A DNA stretch of 64,000 bases. Origin: Deltaproteobacteria bacterium. Its GTDB lineage: Bacteria; Desulfobacterota; Desulfobulbia; Desulfobulbales; Desulfocapsaceae. Both the position numbers and the translations under genes were made by a program. Under the pieces are notes generated by a model. The model made no database searches, was not told the DNA's origin, and saw only the letters and a program-made list of their open reading frames with translations. Location: contig JAPLJF010000001.1 of NCBI GenBank assembly GCA_026388715.1, forward strand, positions 1 through 64,000, in the 5' to 3' direction. Below are positions 15,189 to 23,341 of the stretch, piece by piece; position 1 is the first letter of the stretch; every line of letters begins with the position of its first letter.

Positions 15189-16121
15189 TTATCGAAGAAA
15201 CGACTTCAATACTTCTTTTTCGAACGAGTTAAAGGCTGGATCGCTGTCGCTGTCCGATCGTTTGTCGAGCGACATACTCGGCTTCTGGTACTTGATTTCG
15301 CTTCCCGAATATGTTCGCGTAAACAGATTGTAACTTGGACGCCACAGAATACTGACTTTTGATGTCGAATTCGCCGCGGAAATCCAACTCGCCATCGAAC
15401 AATATCCTCCCGGTGCATCGATCAACGAAGATTTTGTCTCATACTTACTGAAAATCTTCGAATCTTGGTAAACCAGTCCACCATCATTGCTGATCACTTG
15501 GGCACTGCCACCATGGTCAATTCGATGAGCCTCTAATCTGGTCGAAGTAAAGGTGTAGCTCGTCCCGTTTTTTAACCGTGTGGTAATTGAAGAAGGAGGC
15601 ATGTTGGTTCCCATCATTTCTGAGCGCCGGAAATAGATCTTCGCGCCGCTATCAATTTGCCCCGCGATGGTATGAACGGCCTCCAGCCACATAGCTTCCG
15701 TCCACCGGTCTTCCAGCATCGGCACCAGAATGATCTTTGTGACCCTGTCCCGCACCTCATTGACATGGGTATTTACCTCTCGGGCACGGAGATTAAGCTT
15801 GTTCAACACATTTGGCCAGGTGTCTTTCATTACCGCCTCCTCGCGCCAGGAAAGGAAGATCGTTTCTACCTTGCTTACGTTGGGGATGTCAAGGAGCGTC
15901 CCGACGTTTTTAAACGGGTCGGTAGGGTTAAAAAACGGCATGAACGCAAATTCGAACTCGCGGCAGCCACTCTCCCTGATCGCAGCGGCACAGTTGATGG
16001 TACTCGTGTCAGACAGCTTGCTAAGACCAACTGCTTGAAGTCCTTTGCGCTCCGCAGCCAAAACATTTCCACAGAGCAGCATTCCAACAAGAGCATATTT
16101 AAAGCATGAAACGATCTTCAT
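15189..16121 (-). CDS. Orphan secreted/periplasmic protein
   Basis: 310 residues starting MKIVSCFKYALVGMLLCGNV with a probable Sec signal peptide cleaved after VLAA-E (about residue 22-24), and a clear ribosome binding site (GGAGGAAG). The mature part has alternating helix and strand segments, including FEFAFMPFFNPTDPFKN, VETIFLSWREEAVMKD, KIILVPMLEDRWTEAM and IYFRRSEMMG. These suggest a TIM-barrel or glycan-active-like fold but no family is recognised; repeated Cys are few (C near NC, SGC, GYC). It stands alone, in an accessory region next to a group II intron remnant, so may be laterally acquired. No function assigned. Confidence 0.72.
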   Translation of the reverse strand: MKIVSCFKYALVGMLLCGNVLAAERKGLQAVGLSKLSDTSTINCAAAIRESGCREFEFAFMPFFNPTDPFKNVGTLLDIPNVSKVETIFLSWREEAVMKDTWPNVLNKLNLRAREVNTHVNEVRDRVTKIILVPMLEDRWTEAMWLEAVHTIAGQIDSGAKIYFRRSEMMGTNMPPSSITTRLKNGTSYTFTSTRLEAHRIDHGGSAQVISNDGGLVYQDSKIFSKYETKSSLIDAPGGYCSMASWISAANSTSKVSILWRPSYNLFTRTYSGSEIKYQKPSMSLDKRSDSDSDPAFNSFEKEVLKSFLR

Positions 16122-16267
16122 TGTCTTCCTCCTTCAAAAGAATCAATTGATGCTCGCAAGACAATCGTGTGAGCGCAATCGGCCAGTTGATGCTGGTCTG
16201 TTATGTGATGATCTTACATCTTGAATTTCTGCGAATATCAAGATGTCAAGCCCGACCCTGTTTTCAT

Positions 16268-16543
16268 GCCCAGCCATCAAAGAAAGCCAGTCAAAAGATT
16301 AAAGACCGGATCGCCGAGCTTACGAAATGAGAACGGACGGTGCCTCTGGAATGGGTTGTGAAGGAAGTCAATTTCATGGTCAATGTCAGTTTTCCAAACA
16401 GGTCATTGTATGAGAAGTATAACCTGTATAAAGTGCCAACAATAGCAGTTTATCTCGCGGTGAAGAACATCGGAAAGCCGTGGGCGGGAGAACTGCTCAC
16501 ATGTTTTGATGAGGGGAGGTTGATGAATGAACAGGCCGGTTGA
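16268..16543 (+). pseudogene. Remnant of a group II intron reverse transcriptase/maturase
   Basis: The frame from 16268 reads PSKKASQKIKDRIAELTK, a TGA stop at 16328, then ERTVPLEWVVKEVNFMVN. This matches the pattern of the maturase (domain X) region of group II intron proteins, which typically read SKKAIKRxKxRIRELT followed by a xxxEVVKxLNxxxxGW block. The frame continues into LYEKYNLYKVPTIAV and a C-terminus ending at 16543; the part from 16394 to 16516 is the 123-bp segment duplicated at 3001-3123. Upstream sequence shows no remaining RT domain. A decayed, truncated fragment. Assignment by pattern only. Confidence 0.5.
16394..16516. repeat. 123-bp duplicated fragment, copy 2
   Basis: Identical over 123 bp to the reverse complement of 3001-3123. 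Here it is embedded in a longer open frame on both sides, so this is probably the parental copy. Two such inverted copies 13.3 kb apart could recombine and invert the segment between them. Confidence 0.9.
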
Positions 16544-16670
16544 CACATAGTAGCCGCGTGCCGCGAGGCGTTAAATAAAAGTCCTGGTCGGTGATCGCTA
16601 AATGAGCTTCCTGCTCTACCTTTCACCCGTTAGAATATACCATGGAGAGTACTTATAAAAAATCAGCTCT

Positions 16671-16703
16671 AAGCTAAGGGCGGCTTAGAGCCGTCCTTAG
16701 CTT
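16671..16703 (-). terminator. Terminator-like hairpin after the Roadblock gene
   Basis: AAGCTAAGGGCGGCT-TAG-AGCCGTCCTTAGCTT forms a 15-bp stem with one G:T pair just after the stop of the minus-strand gene at 16713; on that strand a T-rich stretch (ATTTTTTAT) follows about 8 nt later. The region 16122-16712 otherwise holds only the maturase remnant. Confidence 0.7.
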
Positions 16704-16712
16704 ACTATCCCT

Positions 16713-17915
16713 CTACATTCTAAAGTCAGGGGCCATCAACTCGATTCCCTTGTTTAGCTTCATCTTGGCCATACCTATACTACCTTCCTCTTTAAGTACC
16801 AGCACAAGGTGGATATGGGCCTTGCCCGGTTGGGACTTCAGCGGGTCTGTTCCCTCGTTGAGACAGCGCACCAATATCTGAGCGTGCTCAGCCTGAATAT
16901 GAACCTGTTCCCCTTTGCCCGTTCCCATATCCAACGACGCTTTCTGCGCGTTCATAAGAACGTTATTGGCAAGCACTCCGATTTCATTGAAGTTTATCTT
17001 GGCGTCGGCCGTCAGCATGGCGAGCGACTCACCGGCGGGGGTAAACAGCCCTACTCCTGCAAAACCGTCAAGTGTTGAAAATTCTTTTAATTGGTCCTGG
17101 ACTCCCATGGATAGTTCCTCCTTGTGGTGTGATAAAGCGTTTGTTTTCTGTTTCGTTCCGTGTAATTTAGGTTCCTTAAACATGACATCTAAATATTCTT
17201 CATCTTCGTTTAACGCATGCTGGTCTCTCCTTTTTTCATCATGGTTATCCTCATCTTGGCTCTGGGAAGACTCCATTAAGAGTTTGATTAGGGGTATGTT
17301 TATTTTTCTGGTTTTTTTTTCACATTTCCCGCTCATCTTTAACTCGACATCTCCCCAGGAAATTATCTTGTATGCCGCCTCCAGTCCGGACATGCTCCCT
17401 GTTTCTGCGTTCAAAAGATCGCCGTGACTAAAAAACATCCTGCCGGTCTTGTTTGCCGACGACTTTACGGTAAGGGTGCATGTCTTCTTCTCTAACGCAA
17501 GAAGTTGGAGAAACGACGGCAATGTTATCCCCTGCATATACCCTTGTGTGCCTTCATTGAGCGTGTTTTCTATCATTTCGAATAGAGTGTTAAATTCGAG
17601 CGGCTTTTCTACGTACTGGAAACTACCCATACGGTTCAGCTTTTCCTCTATTTCAGGTGTCCCGTATGCGGTCATGACTATTATGGGGATGGCGAGGTGT
17701 TTGGAGGCGATATATGCAAGAAGCTCAAAGCCGCTCATTACAGGCATATTCAGATCGGTAATAACAAGGTCAAGTTTGACCGATTCTATGACCTTAACAG
17801 CCTCCGCACCATTCAGCGCTTGATAGATCGTCAGGTTGTCAGTGTATGAATTGAGGCCGTCAGTCAGGCTCAGCAAAAATGGTGCTTCATCGTCCACTAT
17901 GAGAATATTTTTCAT
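16713..17915 (-). CDS. Response regulator with PATAN (DUF4388) and Roadblock/LC7 domains
   Basis: 400 residues in three parts. The receiver domain (about 3-120) has phospho-acceptor Asp about 54 in VITDLNMP, Thr in VMTAYG and Lys in VEKPLEF. A DUF4388/PATAN-type domain (about 130-205: LPSFLQLLALEKKTCTLTV, GRMFFSHGDLLNAETG) follows, then an acidic linker and a C-terminal Roadblock/LC7-like domain (about 270-400: DGFAGVGLFTPAGESLAML, NVLMNAQKASLDMG). Such proteins act in signalling to motility, polarity or GTPases, but no GTPase gene is adjacent. A near-consensus sigma-54 promoter 50 bp upstream and paired palindromes indicate control by the neighbouring NtrC-type regulator. Confidence 0.85.
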   Translation of the reverse strand: MKNILIVDDEAPFLLSLTDGLNSYTDNLTIYQALNGAEAVKVIESVKLDLVITDLNMPVMSGFELLAYIASKHLAIPIIVMTAYGTPEIEEKLNRMGSFQYVEKPLEFNTLFEMIENTLNEGTQGYMQGITLPSFLQLLALEKKTCTLTVKSSANKTGRMFFSHGDLLNAETGSMSGLEAAYKIISWGDVELKMSGKCEKKTRKINIPLIKLLMESSQSQDEDNHDEKRRDQHALNEDEEYLDVMFKEPKLHGTKQKTNALSHHKEELSMGVQDQLKEFSTLDGFAGVGLFTPAGESLAMLTADAKINFNEIGVLANNVLMNAQKASLDMGTGKGEQVHIQAEHAQILVRCLNEGTDPLKSQPGKAHIHLVLVLKEEGSIGMAKMKLNKGIELMAPDFRM

Positions 17916-17964
17916 TAATGCGCTTCCTGTAGAAAGAATATAACGTTATACTTAAAATAGATTA

Positions 17965-17980
17965 AGCAATAAGAGTGCCA
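17965..17980 (-). promoter_or_regulatory. Sigma-54 (-24/-12) promoter of the REC-PATAN-Roadblock gene
   Basis: On the minus strand TGGCAC (17980-17975), 5 bp, TTGC (17969-17966), then T: this matches the sigma-54 consensus TGGCAC-N5-TTGCW at every core base. The -12 GC lies 50 bp upstream of the start codon at 17915. The adjacent gene encodes a GAFTGA-containing sigma-54 activator. Confidence 0.85.
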
Positions 17981-18056
17981 ATTTTACTTTATTTGTTATT
18001 TCGATTAGTTAGGTATGGAGTGAGGCGGTTTTGTTGATTGGCTGGTCAGATTGGAC

Positions 18057-18089
18057 GGGTCATATTGACCCTGTGGCTCATTTTGAGCC
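18057..18089. promoter_or_regulatory. Paired palindromes, candidate enhancer sites (UAS) for the NtrC-type regulator
   Basis: GGGTCA-TAT-TGACCC (18057-18071) and GGCTCA-TTT-TGAGCC (18075-18089) are perfect 6-3-6 palindromes of similar sequence, 18 bp centre to centre. A degenerate third site (GGTCA-GAT-TGGAC) is near 18044. They sit about 75-125 bp upstream of the sigma-54 promoter, the usual distance for activator binding, directly after the activator gene. They lack T-runs, so are not terminators. Confidence 0.72.
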
Positions 18090-18094
18090 GGTAA

Positions 18095-19447
18095 TTATGG
18101 TTTGTAACTGTTAAGCCTTCTTTTCAAAGTAGATAACGATACGTCCAGCACCTCGGCTGTCCTTGTTATGTTACCGGATTGCATTTCCAGCACTTTGAAG
18201 ATATGGTTTTTTTCAACCTCTTCGAGGGTGAGGCTGTACCCATTGGCTGCTACTGCGACGCTGGCAAGGCAGCTTTCCGGCATTTCGACGGGCTGTAGAA
18301 GCTCAGACGGACGGACTTCCAGCCCTTTTTTCAGTATTACTGACCGCTCTATGATGTTTTTTAGTTCCCGGACGTTTCCCGGCCAGTGGTACTCCATCAG
18401 CCTTTCTAATTCGGAAGTCGCTAGGTTGATATCGGTCCTGTTTGTGGCTTTTTTGAGCATGAATTCGCAGAGAGCGGGAATATCCTGTTTTCTATGCCTG
18501 AGCGGCGGTATCTCGATGTTTATGACGTTCAACCGGTAATACAGGTCTTTTCTGAACGTTTTCTTGCTTACGGCATCATCAAGGCTCGCGTTCGTGGCCG
18601 CTATGACCCTCGCGTTGACGGTCTTTATGGAATTACCGCCAAGCCTCTTGACCTGTCCATCCTCGAGGACGCCAAGGAGTTTGGCCTGGAGGTGGACAGG
18701 TATCTCCGCTATTTCGTCAAGCAAGAGTGTGCTGTTCTCGGCCATCTCGAATACACCTTTTCTTGAGCAGGTCGCCCCGGTGAAGGCTCCTTTTTCATAG
18801 CCGAACAGTTCGGCTTCTATCAGGTTTTCCGGCAGTGCCGCGCAGTTCACGCTGATTAACGCGGATTTTCTGGAGGGCCCCCTGTAATGTATGGCTTTCG
18901 CAACGATATTCTTGCCGACCCCGGTCTCGCCGGTGAGGAGCACCGGTGCGTTGGATGCCGCCGCAAGGTTGATAAGCCTTGCCGTTTCAGCAAGTCCGCC
19001 AGTCTCGCCTATCAACATGGCCGTGGTGCTTTCCTTGCTGTTGTTGAAGTTCTGGATATTTTCCACCAGTTCGAGGTCAAGGGTCCTGAGAGCCCTTTCG
19101 ATGGCAAGTCTCAGCTCGTCGAGTTCCAAGGGCTTGGAGATGTAGTCATATGCCCCGAACTTGATCGCGTGTATAGCATTGTCGAAGCTGGGATAGGCGG
19201 TACTGAAAATAATCTTCGTACTGTCATTGTGTTTTAGTATGGCCGGGCAGATCTCCCTACCCTCACCGTCCGGCAGTTTCTGATCGAGCAGGACTACGTC
19301 GACCTCGGAACCTGCGCATATCCGGAGACCCTCCGCCCTGGTATGGGCATTGCTGATTTTGAGGTTTGGAATTACGAGGTGCTCCTTCACAAGTTCGCAA
19401 AAGTATTTGTCGTCATCGATCAAGAGAAGGTGTCTGTTTCTGGTCAC
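18095..19447 (-). CDS. Sigma-54-dependent response regulator (NtrC family)
   Basis: 450 residues. Receiver domain (about 5-120; phospho-acceptor Asp about 55 in VVLLDQKLPD, Lys in SKPLEL). AAA+ sigma-54 interaction domain (about 145-375) with Walker A GETGVGKN, the sigma-54-contacting GAFTGA loop, Walker B LLLDEIAEIP, and R-finger region FRKDLYYRLNV. A Fis-type helix-turn-helix at the C-terminus (EKNHIFKVLEMQSGNITRTAEVLDVSLSTLKRRL). GTG start at 19447, one base after the kinase stop, so tightly co-expressed with it. Likely activates the gene at 16713-17915 through the sites at 18057-18089. Confidence 0.94.
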   Translation of the reverse strand: MTRNRHLLLIDDDKYFCELVKEHLVIPNLKISNAHTRAEGLRICAGSEVDVVLLDQKLPDGEGREICPAILKHNDSTKIIFSTAYPSFDNAIHAIKFGAYDYISKPLELDELRLAIERALRTLDLELVENIQNFNNSKESTTAMLIGETGGLAETARLINLAAASNAPVLLTGETGVGKNIVAKAIHYRGPSRKSALISVNCAALPENLIEAELFGYEKGAFTGATCSRKGVFEMAENSTLLLDEIAEIPVHLQAKLLGVLEDGQVKRLGGNSIKTVNARVIAATNASLDDAVSKKTFRKDLYYRLNVINIEIPPLRHRKQDIPALCEFMLKKATNRTDINLATSELERLMEYHWPGNVRELKNIIERSVILKKGLEVRPSELLQPVEMPESCLASVAVAANGYSLTLEEVEKNHIFKVLEMQSGNITRTAEVLDVSLSTLKRRLNSYKP

Positions 19448-19448
19448 G

Positions 19449-20519
19449 TCAGCAGGTCCCTTCGGGTAATGAAATGGTTATGGTCGTGCCAATATTCTCG
19501 GCGCTTTTCACGTCTATGGTGCAGTTCATGTTGGCCAGCATTTTCCTCACTATCGGCAATCCAAGCCCTGTTCCCTGTTCTTTGGACGTATAAAACGGTT
19601 TGAATATCTCCTTCATCTGCTCCGGCGTTATTCCGCAGCCATTGTCCTTTATCTGCACCCATACAAGGCTTGAAGATCCGGTCACATTTATGGTTATCCT
19701 TCCATCTTCTCTCCCTTTGAGGGCATCGACCGCGTTGACCAGGATATTCAACATTACCTGCTGGAGCAGGCGCGGGTCGGTCATGACCCAGTTGACCCCC
19801 ATCTGGGCTTCATATGACAGCGTTACCCCTTTTTTCAAGAAGTCTTCTCCGATAAGCCGGAGAAGCTTGGCAAGGAGGTCGGATACGTCCACTTTCTCGA
19901 TTTCGGCCCTTTCGTACAGACTGAAGCTCTTTAGCGACTTAAGCAGGTATTCAACCCTTAATATCTCGTCAAGTGATCTTTCCACATACTGGCTTATGAC
20001 TTCCTGGCTGAACTTGCTTAGATTGTTTTGCAATACACTCAGCGTCATTTTTATCGAGTTGATCGGGTTGCCGATCTCATGCCTGATGCCGGAGAATATG
20101 TATCCAACATTGTCCATGATTTCCATTGACTCGGTTATGGATTCCAGTCTTTTTTGGTCGGTTATGTCGGTTAAGAAAATCCAGAGTAAATTGTTGTTAA
20201 GGAAGTAGGCCGTATAGCCACATATGATGCCGGAAGGGTTAATGGTAAACTGGCCGGTTTTTTTCTTCTTCAGCTCTGGGTCCAATGTGCCCAGCGATAG
20301 CAGAGAGTGGAAATAGCTATAACTATACGGGTTTTCCACATGCTTGAAGAACGACAATGCACATGGGTTTACAGAAATGATTTCCTCTTTCTTGATGTCC
20401 AGGATCATGACGCCCGAGTCGATGGTGTCGCATATCTGGGTGTAGGGGCATGTTGCGGGGCTTGTGCCCTTGATTAGCAGACAGTGCGGGCCTTCGGTCT
20501 GGTGAACGCATGTTGTCAT
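19449..20519 (-). CDS. Cytoplasmic PAS-type sensor histidine kinase with N-terminal cysteine cluster
   Basis: 356 residues, no membrane segment. The N-terminus has four cysteines and two histidines within 30 residues (C4, H6, H12, C13, C24, C30), reminiscent of a metal or redox centre. A PAS-like domain follows (about 33-125, DTIDSGVMILDIKKEEIISVN), then HisKA with phospho-acceptor His in SGIRHEIGNPINSIKM (about 150) and HATPase_c with QQVMLNILVNAVDAL, IKDNGCGITPEQ and GTGLGLPIVRKML. Cognate of the NtrC-type regulator directly downstream (1-bp gap). Signal unknown; the cysteines suggest redox, metal or sulfur sensing, which is inference. Confidence 0.92.
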   Translation of the reverse strand: MTTCVHQTEGPHCLLIKGTSPATCPYTQICDTIDSGVMILDIKKEEIISVNPCALSFFKHVENPYSYSYFHSLLSLGTLDPELKKKKTGQFTINPSGIICGYTAYFLNNNLLWIFLTDITDQKRLESITESMEIMDNVGYIFSGIRHEIGNPINSIKMTLSVLQNNLSKFSQEVISQYVERSLDEILRVEYLLKSLKSFSLYERAEIEKVDVSDLLAKLLRLIGEDFLKKGVTLSYEAQMGVNWVMTDPRLLQQVMLNILVNAVDALKGREDGRITINVTGSSSLVWVQIKDNGCGITPEQMKEIFKPFYTSKEQGTGLGLPIVRKMLANMNCTIDVKSAENIGTTITISLPEGTC

Positions 20520-20990
20520 TACAGGTTTATCTCCTTTGCGTTTGCTCGTACATGGTGGACATCAAGGAAAAAAAGGGGGACGTTCTTCATATTTAAAGTT
20601 TTGTGATATTTCTCACGAGAAATAAAGAGGGAATATTTTTGCTCTTGTCAAAATCCTCTCGTTCAATGTCCTGGACGATAACCTGTTTCAAGTTGTTGAA
20701 TTTGTAATTGCGTTATGAATAGATGGATTTTCTGGTTATTTGCCCATTGATTTTAAGATATGAGAAAATCAATCTTTTAGTCTATTCACGTATTGCATTT
20801 TCTCTGGTTGTTGTTTTCCGAATCTGACGATATTATGTGATGGGATATGGAAAGTCAAAATAAATAATAAACTGGAATTTCATTCGAATTCCAATCTCTG
20901 GTTCATGAATCTGTCATGTTATAGGTTTTTCCTCTATCTAGCGGCAGGCGATGAGCTTCCTGGTTTTTCTATTGAGTGGTGTATTGAATC
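20520..20990. other. 471-bp divergent intergenic region
   Basis: Between the kinase (minus) and PBP1b (plus). AT-rich with no supported gene. It holds a perfect palindrome, ATTTCTC-AC-GAGAAAT, at 20608-20623, about 90 bp upstream of the kinase start, which could be an operator for the kinase-regulator operon. No sigma-54 promoter was seen here on either strand. Confidence 0.5.
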
Positions 20991-23318
20991 TTGCTTAAGA
21001 AAAAAAAGATAATCCCGAAAAAGACGGGGCGCCGAAGCAGCAGGCTGCGGGGGTGGACGGTGTTCACGATTGCGATGTCGCTTGTGCTTTTTGTGTGCGT
21101 TGCTTTTGGCGTGTATGTCACCCATCTGGATAAGGTGATCCGTCAGAAGTTTGACGGCAAACGTTGGGCCTTGCCCGCCGTGGTATATGCACGTCCCCTG
21201 GAGTTGTATCCAGAGCTGCCTTTTACGCCTGGAATGTTGGAGGATGAATTGCAGCTGGCCGGCTATCGTCAGGATAAGGCGGCGAAAGATCCGGGCGGCT
21301 ACGACCTTACCGGTAATGTTATGCGTCTGGCGACCAGGGATTTTGCCTTTCCTGATGGTCTGGAAAAGTCGGCCAGGATTACGGTGGAGTTTGCCGGTTC
21401 GGTGATCAAGAAGATCACGCGCACCGATACCGGCGCAGACCTTGCCCTGGCGCGTATCGATCCGGCCCGGATTGGCAGTTTTCATCCCCTGGAAAATGAA
21501 GACCGGATTGTGTTTAAACGGGAGGAGCTTCCCGATCTGCTGGTCAAGACCCTTCTTGCCGTGGAAGATCAACGTTTTTATAGCCATCACGGTGTTGATC
21601 CGTTGGGAATCCTGCGGGCCATGTTTGCCAATATCCGCGCCGGCAAGACGGTACAGGGCGGCAGCACCCTGACCCAGCAACTGGTGAAGAATTTTTTCCT
21701 CAATAACGAACGCACCGTGCAGCGCAAGTTCAACGAGCTGATCATGGCCCTGTTGCTGGAGATCCATTACAGTAAGGACGAGATCCTGACCGCTTATGCC
21801 AATGAGATCTTTCTCGGACAGGACCGGGGGCGGGCAATTCATGGTTTTGGTCTGGCCAGTCAGTTTTATTTCCGGAGGGAGTTGAAGGACCTTTCTGCCG
21901 CCCAGATTGCCATGATGGTGGGGATGATCAAGGGGCCATCTTATTATGACCTGCGCCGGTTTCCGGAGCGCTGTCTGCTGCGCCGGCAGATGATACTCGA
22001 TTTGATGCATTCCGCAGGAGTGATCTCAGAGGAGGAATATACAACGGCCAAGGCTGCCAAACTGGAGAAGACCGGGACGGTGCAGAGTGGTTTTAACCGC
22101 TATCCCGCCTTTCTCGATCTGGTGCGCCGCCAGTTGAAGGAGGATTATCGTGAGGAGGATCTTACTTCCAATGGTCTGAAGATCCTGACCACACTCGATC
22201 CCCAGGTGCAGATGCGGGTGGAAAAGTATCTGGGAGAAACGGTATCCGCCCTGGAAAAACGTACTGGCACCAGCGGGCTTGAAGGAGCGGTGATTGTCAG
22301 CAGCAGAGAGGGTGGGGAGATTCTGGCTGTGGCTGGCGGCCGCGACGCCTCGCAGGCAGGGTTTAACCGGGCCCTTGACGCCCAGCGTCCGATTGGCTCG
22401 CTTATCAAACCGGTGGTTTATTTGACGGCCCTGGCCAATGGCTATACCCTGGCAACCCCGGTGCAGGATGTGTCCTTGATCCTTACCGCTGCCGGAACCA
22501 AGGATTGGCGGCCGGCCAATTATGATAAAAAAGAACATGGCCTGGTGCCCTTTCATGAGGCGCTGGCCCATTCTTATAACCTGGCCACGATCAGGATCGG
22601 GATGGATGTCGGGGTGGAGAAGGTGGTAGAGAATATCAAGCGGATGGGGATCAATCGGGACTTTCAGCCCTACCCTTCCTTTCTGCTGGGAACAGCGGCC
22701 TTGTCGCCCCTTGAGGTGGCCCAGATTTATCAGGTCTTTGCCACGGGTGGTTTCTACCAGCCGCAGCGGGTCATTCGCAGTGTGCTGACAGTGGATAACA
22801 AGGTTGTTCAGCGTTTTGGGCTGACAGTCGAGCAATGTTTTCCGCCTGAGAATGTTTTTCTGCTCAATACTGCCCTGAAGCGGGTGATAACGCATGGAAC
22901 AGCCAAGTCGCTTTTAAACTATATTCCGGAGACGGTGCAGGCTGCCGGGAAAACAGGAACCACCGATGAGCTGCGAGATAGCTGGTTTGCCGGTTTTACC
23001 GGCGATCTGCTGGCTGTTGTCTGGATTGGCCATGACGATAACAAGCCGACTGTGTTTACGGGTGCCAGTGGCGCCATGGTCGTGTGGGGAAAGATCATGC
23101 AGTCTCTGCATCCCCAACCGCTGGAGCTTGCGGAGCCGGAGGGGATTGAATGGGCCAGGATAGATGCAGGCATCTATGGTCCCCGTGGTGGTGAGTCCCG
23201 CGAGGATGTGATGTTGCCTTTTGTGGCTGGAACTGTGCCCGCAGAGGCCCAGCGTGACAGTCAGGAGAATCGTGTCCCTGACGTCTGGAACACGATTCGT
23301 GGCTGGTTTCACCGATGA
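20991..23318 (+). CDS. mrcB: Bifunctional penicillin-binding protein 1b-type peptidoglycan synthase
   Basis: 775-residue inner-membrane protein. Short basic cytoplasmic tail, one membrane helix (about 22-44), UB2H-like segment with PALPAVVYARPLELYP-type start, glycosyltransferase domain (family 51) with VEDQRFYSHHGVD and GGSTLTQQLVKNFFL, then transpeptidase domain with Ser nucleophile in PIGSLIKP, HSYNLA (SxN) and GKTGTTDELRDSWFAG (KTG). It polymerises and cross-links peptidoglycan and is a beta-lactam target. TTG start at 20991; no better start in frame. A TPR lipoprotein follows closely and may be its partner, as LpoB-like activators are elsewhere; that is inference. Confidence 0.93.
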   Translation: MLKKKKIIPKKTGRRSSRLRGWTVFTIAMSLVLFVCVAFGVYVTHLDKVIRQKFDGKRWALPAVVYARPLELYPELPFTPGMLEDELQLAGYRQDKAAKDPGGYDLTGNVMRLATRDFAFPDGLEKSARITVEFAGSVIKKITRTDTGADLALARIDPARIGSFHPLENEDRIVFKREELPDLLVKTLLAVEDQRFYSHHGVDPLGILRAMFANIRAGKTVQGGSTLTQQLVKNFFLNNERTVQRKFNELIMALLLEIHYSKDEILTAYANEIFLGQDRGRAIHGFGLASQFYFRRELKDLSAAQIAMMVGMIKGPSYYDLRRFPERCLLRRQMILDLMHSAGVISEEEYTTAKAAKLEKTGTVQSGFNRYPAFLDLVRRQLKEDYREEDLTSNGLKILTTLDPQVQMRVEKYLGETVSALEKRTGTSGLEGAVIVSSREGGEILAVAGGRDASQAGFNRALDAQRPIGSLIKPVVYLTALANGYTLATPVQDVSLILTAAGTKDWRPANYDKKEHGLVPFHEALAHSYNLATIRIGMDVGVEKVVENIKRMGINRDFQPYPSFLLGTAALSPLEVAQIYQVFATGGFYQPQRVIRSVLTVDNKVVQRFGLTVEQCFPPENVFLLNTALKRVITHGTAKSLLNYIPETVQAAGKTGTTDELRDSWFAGFTGDLLAVVWIGHDDNKPTVFTGASGAMVVWGKIMQSLHPQPLELAEPEGIEWARIDAGIYGPRGGESREDVMLPFVAGTVPAEAQRDSQENRVPDVWNTIRGWFHR

Positions 23319-23341
23319 TCAAGAAAGAAGGAAAAAAAGAG

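Noticed and set aside
20934-22895. Two long minus-strand open frames (358 and 289 codons)
   Set aside because: Antisense to PBP1b, His/Gln-rich as expected of reversed GC-rich coding DNA.
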